Assembly: GCA_002922725.1 (NCBI GenBank)
Contig: PNEW01000014.1
Coordinates: 1 to 33,658, forward strand
Length of the DNA: 33,658 bases
Reading direction: 5' to 3'
DNA from: Verrucomicrobia bacterium Opi.OSU.00C
GTDB taxonomy: Bacteria; Verrucomicrobiota; Verrucomicrobiia; Opitutales; PNEW01
The position numbers and the translations under genes were made by a program. The notes beneath the pieces were generated by a model, which made no database searches, had not been told where the DNA came from, and saw only the letters and a list, made by a program, of their open reading frames with translations. This document shows positions 26,996 through 33,658 of the stretch, piece by piece (the stretch's first letter is position 1; each line of letters starts with the position of its first letter).

Positions 26996-28231
26996 ATGTC
27001 TACTGACTTTATAATTTCCTTTATCATACCTTCTTATCAGCAAGGTGTATATTTGAAAAAATGCCTCGATAGTATAGCTGCTCAAGGCCTTTCGAGAAAA
27101 CAATATGAATTACTAGTGTACGATGGTGGAAGCAAGGATGATACAATTGACTTGTTAAAAAATCATCCGATCCATCCAACCTGGGTTAGTCAACCTGATA
27201 ACGGGCAAGCGAACGCTATCAATAAGGGCTTGCAAGAGGCAAATGGTAAAGTAATCGGCTGGATTAATTCTGACGACTACTATTTACCTGGTGCTATTAA
27301 CAAGGTTCTAGACTTTTTTGATAAACATCCCGAGATAGATATACTTTACGGAGATGCTGATATTGTAAATGAGACCGGAGAGAAGCTTTATCCTTACGCA
27401 ACTGAGGAATGGAACTATTCAAATTTAGCAGATATTTGTTTTATCTGCCAACCAGCAACATTTTTTCGCGCATCTTTAATTGAGGAATATGGTGTTTTAG
27501 ATGAATCACTGGATTGTGCCATCGATTACGAATACTGGCTTCGGATTGGGAAAAGCCAAAAATTTCATTATTTAAAAGAACGATTGGCATGTTCGCGGCT
27601 TTACGGAGATGCCAAGACATTGAGGATGAAAACAAGAAGTGATGCAGAAGCACTTTTTGTTTCTCGTCGCCATACCGGTAAATGGTCAGATAAATGGAGA
27701 GTTGGATTGGCTCGCCACAAAACAAAAGATTGGATGAGCCTTTTTTCATCAAAAAATGATACAATCGCAGAGATGATTTATACTGGAGTTGAACAAATTT
27801 TGGATTTTAAATTAAGTGGGCTTGAAATTACGGATGTTCTTTCTTGTCCACCAAAGGATTTATGGGACAGGAACCCTGAAGAATTTGGGAAATTTATTGA
27901 AATGCTGCATAAAGATCGTAATGCATGGAGAGAAGATGCTGAACGGACACAGAAAGAAATTGAAGACGTTCATGAATCTCTCAGAGCCGCTCACGCTTTA
28001 AACAAAGACTTTCAATTGCAAATTGTAGATGCTGACAAGCACATCGTAAATGCTGATAAAAATCATCTAAATCATCTAAAAGAGATTGAAGAATTCAGAA
28101 AACAAATAGAAAAACTTGAGGAACGGATACAAAATCTTGCCCACCACCTTGCGGCTTTGAGAAGTAATTTCTGGGTAAAAATAGGAAGAAAATTAAAAAT
28201 TATAAATCTAAAGAATATAAATGAACAATGA
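26996..28231 (+). CDS. Family 2 glycosyltransferase with C-terminal coiled coil
   Basis: 411 residues. The GT-A domain (1-230) has SFIIPSYQQGVYLKKCLDSI, VYDGGSKDDT, the DNGQANAINKGL loop and the metal-binding NSDD (91-94). FRASLIEEYGVLDESLDCAIDYEYWLRI is the acceptor-side region. From about 305 to 395 there is a charged coiled coil (QKEIEDVHESLRAAHALNK onwards), ending in a basic tail. The coiled coil may hold it in a complex. Its stop overlaps the next ORF by 11 bp. Confidence 0.88.
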   Translation: MSTDFIISFIIPSYQQGVYLKKCLDSIAAQGLSRKQYELLVYDGGSKDDTIDLLKNHPIHPTWVSQPDNGQANAINKGLQEANGKVIGWINSDDYYLPGAINKVLDFFDKHPEIDILYGDADIVNETGEKLYPYATEEWNYSNLADICFICQPATFFRASLIEEYGVLDESLDCAIDYEYWLRIGKSQKFHYLKERLACSRLYGDAKTLRMKTRSDAEALFVSRRHTGKWSDKWRVGLARHKTKDWMSLFSSKNDTIAEMIYTGVEQILDFKLSGLEITDVLSCPPKDLWDRNPEEFGKFIEMLHKDRNAWREDAERTQKEIEDVHESLRAAHALNKDFQLQIVDADKHIVNADKNHLNHLKEIEEFRKQIEKLEERIQNLAHHLAALRSNFWVKIGRKLKIINLKNINEQ

Positions 28232-28748
28232 AGTGAAACAAAGAGAAATTGAACTATCCGATATCCATTTTGTGATGCAAAAAGAACTGGATTGGAAAAC
28301 CAAGTTTCAACTTCTAGATCACTTATTTTCTGAAAATGATGATCGTGAGTTAACGATGATAAAGCATCAACAATGGGAAGAGATTGAGGGGTGTATATCC
28401 CAAGCTATAGATGGTAATCATCCAAAAGTAAAAGGACCTAGTCTCTATCGGCGTTTACGCCGAAAACAGGGTAAAGTTAATCGTATGATAATACTAGTTG
28501 TGACAAGATTTTTAGGTTTGGTCAAAAATATTGATAAGCGCCTACATAAATTAGAAATTTTACCCATAAATAATTGTGGGTCTCATGCCGAAACAACTAT
28601 GCATTTCAAAACTGAAATGTTGGCTACAAATGAATTAAAGTCTGAAATAAAAGTTATTCGGAACAAATTAAATTTATTAGAAGAAGAAGTTAATAAAATT
28701 GAAAAAATACGCTCATCATCAGAGACACCCTCTGTTAACGAGGGTTAG
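28221..28748 (+). CDS. Hypothetical coiled-coil protein coupled to a glycosyltransferase
   Basis: 175 residues, function not recognised. It has an acidic/polar N-terminal half, a basic stretch (YRRLRRKQGKVNR, 76-88) followed by a short hydrophobic stretch (MIILVVTRFLGLV), and a C-terminal coiled coil (LKSEIKVIRNKLNLLEEEVNKIEKI). Its start overlaps the preceding glycosyltransferase by 11 bp, which suggests coupled translation and a shared complex. It has no signal peptide. Confidence 0.6.
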   Translation: MNNEVKQREIELSDIHFVMQKELDWKTKFQLLDHLFSENDDRELTMIKHQQWEEIEGCISQAIDGNHPKVKGPSLYRRLRRKQGKVNRMIILVVTRFLGLVKNIDKRLHKLEILPINNCGSHAETTMHFKTEMLATNELKSEIKVIRNKLNLLEEEVNKIEKIRSSSETPSVNEG

Positions 28749-28785
28749 ATTTTTAAAATAGGGAGTTATCCAGTTATATTTTAAT

Positions 28786-29832
28786 ATGAGGATTCTTATT
28801 ACAACGACACAAGTGCCATTTTGTTATGGGGGCGCTGAATTACTTGCTGAATCGTTGAAAAATGCATTCTTGGAAGAGGGGCATGATGCAGAAATTGTCG
28901 CTATACCTTTTCGTTGGTACCCACCAGAAGAAATCCTCGATCATCTTTTAGCATGTCGGATGTTGAATATTAAGGAAAGTAATGGTGTTCCAATTGACCT
29001 GGTAGTCGGGCTTAAGTTTCCCGCTTATCATATTAAACATCCAAATAAGGTCCTCTGGATTCTTCATCAGCACCGTTCGGCTTTTGATTTGTGGGATAAG
29101 GATGATAATTATTTAGCTGCTTCCCCAGATGGAGATAAAATAAAACATGGAATAAGACATCTTGAAATGAAATTGCTTTTAGAGGCAAAGCGAATTCATA
29201 CGCTATCTTCTAATGTATCTCGTCGACTTGAAAAATATAGTAAAATCTCTGCACCACCTTTATGTCCTCCACCTCCCCATGCAGGAAGTTTCTATTGTGA
29301 CAAAGCAGAGGATTATATTTATTATCCAAGCCGGTTAGATGCTCTCAAACGTCATGAATTAGTGATTCGTGCCTTGGCGTGCACCAAGAAGCCAGTTAAA
29401 ATATATTTTTCAGGTCGACCGATCAAACCAGATTTCTTAAATAATCTGAAAAATTTAGCAGAAAATTTAAAAGTTAGTAACCGTATTACCTGGTTTGATT
29501 GGATTAGTGATGAAGAAAAACAAAGAAAGTACGCTCGGTCTAGAGCAGTATTATTTACGCCACTTGATGAAGATTATGGATACGTTACATTGGAAGCTAT
29601 GTTATCCTCTAAAGCTGTAGTAACATGTAGTGATTCAGGAGGACCCCTTGAATTTATTAATCATGAAGTAAACGGATTGATTGCCGAACCCAACCCTGAG
29701 TCTTTGGGGAAGCGTTTAGATGAGTTATGGAGTGATCCTGGGTTTGCAATAAAAGCAGGTCAACTTGGTAATGAAAAGTATCACTCGTTGAATTTGTCTT
29801 GGAAACATATCGTTCAGACTTTAATAAAATGA
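28786..29832 (+). CDS. Family 4 glycosyltransferase (GT-B)
   Basis: 348 residues. The N-terminal domain starts with RILITTTQVPFCYGGAELLAESL. The C-terminal donor domain has DYIYYPSRLDALKRHELVIRAL, the acidic pair in EDYGYVTLEAMLSSKAVV and the nucleotide-binding DSGGPLEFI. It is likely to act in the cytoplasm on a lipid-linked surface glycan. Its stop overlaps the next start (ATGA), so they are coupled. Confidence 0.88.
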   Translation: MRILITTTQVPFCYGGAELLAESLKNAFLEEGHDAEIVAIPFRWYPPEEILDHLLACRMLNIKESNGVPIDLVVGLKFPAYHIKHPNKVLWILHQHRSAFDLWDKDDNYLAASPDGDKIKHGIRHLEMKLLLEAKRIHTLSSNVSRRLEKYSKISAPPLCPPPPHAGSFYCDKAEDYIYYPSRLDALKRHELVIRALACTKKPVKIYFSGRPIKPDFLNNLKNLAENLKVSNRITWFDWISDEEKQRKYARSRAVLFTPLDEDYGYVTLEAMLSSKAVVTCSDSGGPLEFINHEVNGLIAEPNPESLGKRLDELWSDPGFAIKAGQLGNEKYHSLNLSWKHIVQTLIK

Positions 29833-31136
29833 AATTAAATTGGTTTTCTCCTCTCCCTTATGAACATACCGATATTGCCCATTATACGGCGAGAATAATC
29901 CCTATCCTTTCACGTGTATGTGATTTAACACTTTGCACTTATCAGAGCGAATGGGATAAAAGCCTTGAAGACTATGCACCTGTCCTGTCTTTCAAAGAAG
30001 ATAACCTAGATTGGTCAATATTGAATAGAGCGGATGCGACACTCTATAATATAGGGAATAATGTTATTTATCACAAAGAAATTTTCTTTTTTAGCCAACA
30101 GCATTCAGGAATTATTATACTTCATGACTTTAATTTGCATGAATTATTTGAAGATATGTATCGCCCCCAAAGTGATTACAAATACTTAGAGATACTCAGA
30201 TATATTTATGGATCTAAAGGGTTAGAAAAGGGAATAAATTACATCAAAGGTGAAACAACTAAAGATACGATGATAAAAATGTTTCCCTTGTATGAGCTTG
30301 CTTTAATGAATTCTCTTGGAGCCATTACTCATAACTATGATAAATTGGAATACATTTCAGATAAGAATCATGCGCCAGTTCTTTATACTCCTTTGCCCTA
30401 TACTAATGAAAATAATATTAGACCTTTAAATCCCAAAATATTTTCAACAAGAAAACGAACGAAACTTTCTGTAATTTGTTTTGGATATCTCGGAGGTAAA
30501 AATCGTAGACTGATTCCCATATTGAAGTCCTTAGCTGTATATCCACAAAAGGATTTGCTTCATCTAAATATCTACGGGGAGATCCAATTTCTTGATCAAA
30601 TAGTTTCGCTCATTGAGTCTCTTAAATTAAAAAATATAGTTACCTTCCACGGTTTTGCGACAGAGAATAAATTGAATACGGCCTTGGATTCTGCAGACCT
30701 TGCGATAAATCTTCGTTTCCCTACCCGTGGAGAGGCATCTGGATCTTTACTTCGCACATGGAACCATGCTTTACCCTGTCTCGTCACTAAGGCTGGATGG
30801 TTTAAAAAACTGCCTGATTCATGTGTTGCTTTTGTTCGTCCAGAGGCGGAAGAGGAAGACATCCATCGACATCTTGATGCCTGTCTTGTAACCCCTGAGC
30901 GTTATCGAGAGATAGGTTTGGCTGGGCGAAAATACCTTGAAGAGAATCACAGCTCTGAAACTTTTGTTAGAAATTTGATGAAATTTATTCCTCAAGTTAT
31001 CTCTTATAAAAGTAAGTCTTTTGCCTTGGAGTTAGGGAAGCGGACTGCAAGTAAAATAGCAGATGCTTTTAGTGATGATTATACTCAAAAATATTTGATA
31101 AAACGAACAGCAAAAGAAATATTATCATGGACTTAG
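29829..31136 (+). CDS. Glycosyltransferase, probable GT-B family 4
   Basis: 435 residues counted from MKLNWFSPLPYEHTDIAHYT. The ATG at 29829 overlaps the TGA of the preceding gene (ATGA), which decides the start over the ATG at 29799. The C-terminal half has VICFGYLGGKNRRLIPILKSL, VTFHGFATENKLNTALDSADLAINLRFPTRGEASGSLLRTW, and ACLVTPERYREIGLAGRKYLEENHS, all usual for GT4 enzymes. The donor and acceptor are unknown. Confidence 0.82.
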   Translation: MKLNWFSPLPYEHTDIAHYTARIIPILSRVCDLTLCTYQSEWDKSLEDYAPVLSFKEDNLDWSILNRADATLYNIGNNVIYHKEIFFFSQQHSGIIILHDFNLHELFEDMYRPQSDYKYLEILRYIYGSKGLEKGINYIKGETTKDTMIKMFPLYELALMNSLGAITHNYDKLEYISDKNHAPVLYTPLPYTNENNIRPLNPKIFSTRKRTKLSVICFGYLGGKNRRLIPILKSLAVYPQKDLLHLNIYGEIQFLDQIVSLIESLKLKNIVTFHGFATENKLNTALDSADLAINLRFPTRGEASGSLLRTWNHALPCLVTKAGWFKKLPDSCVAFVRPEAEEEDIHRHLDACLVTPERYREIGLAGRKYLEENHSSETFVRNLMKFIPQVISYKSKSFALELGKRTASKIADAFSDDYTQKYLIKRTAKEILSWT

Positions 31137-31201
31137 GGTTGAAAAATTATTTCGTAGAATTCATTTCTGTATTAAGTATTAAAAAATCATAAACAAAATC
31201 A

Positions 31202-31816
31202 TTGACTGAGAAAAAAGATATTCCTTTAGAGAAGATGCCTTATGCCCCTGATTTATTTCATGTCTTCAGGCATTTGTTGAACCATCCTGAATTAACTCGA
31301 ACTTACGGTGGATGGATTTATAAGAATATCTACTATCCTGACTATTTAACAGTAGGTGGTGCATCATATGCTATTCAACGTGAAGCACTAAAACATTGTA
31401 TCGGGCATGGTATTGATATAGGGGCTGGTTATTGGCCTTTGCCGGATGCTGCACCTGTAGATATCTGGCGTGGACCAGGAACTAATAATACTCTCGATAA
31501 TTATCCTGATCATTCTCTAGATTTTATTTTCAGCTCACATTGTTTGGAGCATATTGAAGAATGGAAAAGAGCTCTTACTACCTGGGTTAAAAGGCTTAAA
31601 CCCGATGGGCGTCTATTCCTTTATCTTCCTCATCCAAATTGTGCTATCTGGCACCCAGAATCACCTTTTATAAATAATGGACATAAATGGATCCCAACCC
31701 CGGATATTATTCAAGAGGCATTAATAGACTTAAACTGTGCATTAATAGCGAAAGATGATGGCCCCGACGCAATGCAGAGTTTTTATATATGTGCAAAATT
31801 AAAATCAATTAATTAA
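31202..31816 (+). CDS. SAM-dependent methyltransferase
   Basis: 204 residues. HGIDIGAGYWPLPDAAPVDI is a shortened motif I, and HSLDFIFSSHCLEHIEEWKRAL with LKPDGRLFLYLPHPN gives the Methyltransf_11 type core. The start is TTG 31202 or ATG 31235; neither has a clear SD. It lies among glycosyltransferases and probably methylates a sugar or a nucleotide-sugar. Confidence 0.78.
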   Translation: MTEKKDIPLEKMPYAPDLFHVFRHLLNHPELTRTYGGWIYKNIYYPDYLTVGGASYAIQREALKHCIGHGIDIGAGYWPLPDAAPVDIWRGPGTNNTLDNYPDHSLDFIFSSHCLEHIEEWKRALTTWVKRLKPDGRLFLYLPHPNCAIWHPESPFINNGHKWIPTPDIIQEALIDLNCALIAKDDGPDAMQSFYICAKLKSIN

Positions 31817-31854
31817 TTTTAGTCTCATATCTCCAGATCAATAAATAAGATTTT

Positions 31855-32430
31855 ATGAAAATTGGTATTAACCTTTGGCTTTTGGTCGAAGAAGGAGGTG
31901 GAGTATGTAATTACGTTCTTACACTCTTGCGCCATTGGAATCAGTATTTTCCAGGCGATGCTCTAGTTATCTTCAGTTTTCCACAAAATGAGACATTACT
32001 TAGTACTTTACCTTCATCTTGCCGGAAGGATGAAATTCGACTTCGAGCCCAGGAGGAAATCAACGATTATCTTGATCGATTTGATATCTATTTCTGTCCG
32101 ATAGGTTCGCTTTATCCCCGCCCATTGCCGAAACCTAGTGTTATAACACTAGTAGATATTCAAGAACGGTTTTACCCTGAATTTTTTAAGCAGGAAGATT
32201 TGGAAAGTCGACTTCATCATTATGATATTTCTCTTAAAATTGCAGACCGCATTATTACCATATCAGAATTTTCAAAAAAAACATTTGTTCGTATCTTAGG
32301 TATATCAAAACGTAAGATTGATCGCATATACCTATGTGCTGACGAAATGCCTGAGGCCTTACAACCAAAAGGGTGGCCACTAACTAAAAAAACAATGGAG
32401 GAAAGTCTCTCCGATTTTACCACGAATTAA
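31855..32430 (+). CDS. Truncated family 4 glycosyltransferase (N-terminal domain only)
   Basis: 191 residues. It has the complete acceptor domain of a GT4 enzyme: MKIGINLWLLVEEGGGVCNY, FDIYFCPIGSLYPRPLPKPS, VITLVDIQERFYPEFF and ADRIITISEFSKKTFVRIL. The frame stops where the C-terminal donor-binding domain should start. No continuation is seen in any plus frame of the next 115 bp. It is therefore a broken gene or a product of the rearrangement seen further on. Confidence 0.75.
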   Translation: MKIGINLWLLVEEGGGVCNYVLTLLRHWNQYFPGDALVIFSFPQNETLLSTLPSSCRKDEIRLRAQEEINDYLDRFDIYFCPIGSLYPRPLPKPSVITLVDIQERFYPEFFKQEDLESRLHHYDISLKIADRIITISEFSKKTFVRILGISKRKIDRIYLCADEMPEALQPKGWPLTKKTMEESLSDFTTN

Positions 32431-32545
32431 CTGAGTTAAAGATTATTGATCTTTATATCTAATAATATTAATCTGTCACAGGATAAAGATCGTTATTGTA
32501 AATCTAGAACTGGTAACTGAATCAATCCCAGGCGACACGTGCACG

Positions 32546-33322
32546 CTAATCTGCGGCTCCAAAGAATGGTGCTTGAAGACCAGATTTGCTTATACGTATC
32601 ACCGTAATACCTCCGACCCTATGAAGTTGATGTAATGGAGCACCATCACCACGATCACCTAACCCGATTGCGGCATCTACCAGATATTCGCCTTCACCAA
32701 GACGACCATCCAACCAGATATTACATCGGTAAACTCGGTTGGGTTCTAAATCTTTGACTACTTGTTCAATCTGGCGCGAACTAATACCATAAACAACACG
32801 TTGATGCCGGTCTACAATTTGGAGGCCAAGATGCATCCCAACTATCGTTTCTCTTGCTTGTAAATATAAATAGATTGAAATCGCCTCACCAATGACAAAG
32901 TCTGTCCGTGTTTCACCTTTAACATCAAGCATATTACAGTATATAAACTCTGCTTCTTTTGTCCCAATTTCATCATCTGAACTCCAATTACGTGGGACTA
33001 CCCCATCCGGTAGACAAATACCCTTTTCTGCAGTTAAAGGCGCAAGAGGTTGATAAGTTCCTATGGAAGGAATTGTCTCCTGGTTGATCTCATGATAAAG
33101 ACTTACAGCCCGTGAACTCTTACCTAGAAATTTGGCGCGGCCATTTTGAAGTACAAGAGTTCGGTCGCAGAGTGATTTTATAGTAACTAAATCGTGGCTA
33201 ACAAAAATGAGTGTCATTCCTTTTTCCTTTCTTTCACGGAAAAACCGAATGCATTTCGCTTGAAAAAAGATATCCCCAACCGATAATGCTTCATCAACAA
33301 TAAATATTTCAGGCTCGATCAA
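32546..33322 (-). CDS. wzt: O-antigen export ABC transporter ATP-binding protein Wzt, 5'-truncated
   Basis: Holds the end of the ATPase domain: Walker B EIFIVDEALSVGD, then MTLIFVSHDL with the H-loop His. A Wzt-type carbohydrate-binding C-terminal domain follows (about 110-250). Walker A and the ABC signature LSGGQ are missing. The frame extends upstream of the TTG at 33322 as FFATQTLIEPEI, so homology runs to about 33337 and then stops. It lies opposite to the rest of the locus. No membrane partner (wzm) is present. As it stands it cannot work. Confidence 0.8.
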   Translation of the reverse strand: MIEPEIFIVDEALSVGDIFFQAKCIRFFRERKEKGMTLIFVSHDLVTIKSLCDRTLVLQNGRAKFLGKSSRAVSLYHEINQETIPSIGTYQPLAPLTAEKGICLPDGVVPRNWSSDDEIGTKEAEFIYCNMLDVKGETRTDFVIGEAISIYLYLQARETIVGMHLGLQIVDRHQRVVYGISSRQIEQVVKDLEPNRVYRCNIWLDGRLGEGEYLVDAAIGLGDRGDGAPLHQLHRVGGITVIRISKSGLQAPFFGAAD

Positions 33323-33332
33323 TGTCTGGGTA

Positions 33333-33461
33333 GCGAAAAATAAGTTTGGGTGGGAACCTGAGACACGGATGAAAGAACTAGCTGAATTGATGACTGCCCA
33401 CGATTATGAACTGGCAAAAAAAGAAGCAATTGAGGGCATTGATTTTAAACTGACAGATTGA
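33333..33461 (+). pseudogene. gmd: GDP-mannose 4,6-dehydratase, C-terminal fragment
   Basis: The frame AKNKFGWEPETRMKELAELM, then AHDYELAKKEA and a TGA at 33459-33461, matches the C-terminal end of Gmd (the family pattern AK-x3-LGW-x-P-x5-EL-x3-M-x2-D). Everything upstream is missing. It begins where the wzt fragment ends, on the other strand. Full-length Gmd makes GDP-4-keto-6-deoxymannose, the precursor of fucose and related deoxysugars. Confidence 0.65.
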
Positions 33462-33542
33462 TAGTTAAAAATTTTATTTCTCTAAGACGTCTATATAAAA
33501 TTAATTCCTGTGGTAAGGTTAATTGAGTAGCTACTATCTGTA

Positions 33543-33639
33543 ATGAAGATTTCAATCATTATCCCTACTTACAACCAAGGTGCATTTATTGAGGATACAA
33601 TAAAAAGTGTCCTCAACCAGGAAGGAGCTGAGGTTGAAC
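33543..33639 (+). CDS. Family 2 glycosyltransferase, N-terminal start (cut by contig end)
   Basis: KISIIIPTYNQGAFIEDTIK, then VLNQEGAEVE, is the GT-A start. Only 32 residues precede the adapter; the final PVSYTH in this frame is adapter translation. Confidence 0.75.
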
Positions 33640-33658
33640 CTGTCTCTTATACACATCT
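33640..33658. other. Nextera transposon mosaic-end adapter (artefact)
   Basis: CTGTCTCTTATACACATCT is the exact reverse complement of the first 19 bases of the contig and is the library adapter, not genome sequence. Confidence 0.98.

Noticed and set aside
1..33658. CRISPR arrays, insertion sequences, prophage or toxin-antitoxin genes
   Set aside because: I saw no regular direct repeats with spacers, no transposase or integrase motifs and no paired toxin-like small ORFs.

Overview
This is a contig of an AT-rich, Gram-negative bacterium. Heptose/LPS, YidD/YidC and O-antigen-type genes indicate an outer membrane. Gene content (PPi-dependent phosphofructokinase with GGND/PKTIDND motifs, HpnL/HpnA-like genes, a large secreted CAP-domain protein) suggests an environmental lineage, possibly of the PVC group (Verrucomicrobiota-like). 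That placement is inference. Both contig ends are exact 19-base Nextera transposon ends, so the outermost bases are library sequence and the terminal genes (ftsK, a family-2 glycosyltransferase) are cut by the library, not by biology.

Layout. 1-1588: N-terminal part of ftsK (minus). 1679-6123: housekeeping genes on plus: manA, grpE, dnaJ, rfaE2-like, prmA. 6150-10610: minus-strand block yebC, yidC (broken into two frames), yidD, rnpA, rpmH, purC. 10752-10983: two tRNA-Glu genes (UUC and CUC), then a decayed gene remnant. 11323-14142: pfp and purB (minus). 14395-16724: a ferritin-like protein of unknown function, folA, rsmD. 17163-21481: a probable membrane-lipid or lipid-carrier locus: a nucleotidyltransferase-like ORF, a CDP-alcohol phosphatidyltransferase in another frame, an HpnL-type flippase, and two convergent HpnA-type epimerases. 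21537-21610: tRNA-Gly. 21906-24820: minus-strand group of a sulfotransferase, a double methyltransferase and an exported hypothetical protein. 25011-26927: secreted CAP-domain protein. 26996-33639: surface-polysaccharide locus with several glycosyltransferases and a methyltransferase, ending in a patchwork of gene fragments (GT4 N-terminus, wzt 3' part, gmd 3' end).

Main observations. (1) All three coding A-runs of 9 or more bases that I found (9, 9 and 11 A on the coding strand) fall at reading-frame problems: yidC is split, the nucleotidyltransferase and phosphatidyltransferase are split, and the natural ATG of ftsK is out of frame. Each is one A longer than needed, while runs of 8 stay in frame. 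This is either an assembly/amplification error or a set of transcriptional-slippage sites. (2) The stretch after the tRNA-Glu pair encodes, on the minus strand, a decayed copy of the C-terminal domain of the CAP-domain protein at 25011-26927, with in-frame stops and a frameshift. (3) At about 33332-33337 a 5'-truncated wzt (minus) joins a 5'-truncated gmd (plus) head to head, which is either a chimera or a real rearrangement. I did not find a clearly new defence or mobile system. The best candidates for undescribed biology are the lipid locus, the CAP-protein C-terminal domain family, the ferritin-like protein and the sulfotransferase/double-methyltransferase pair.
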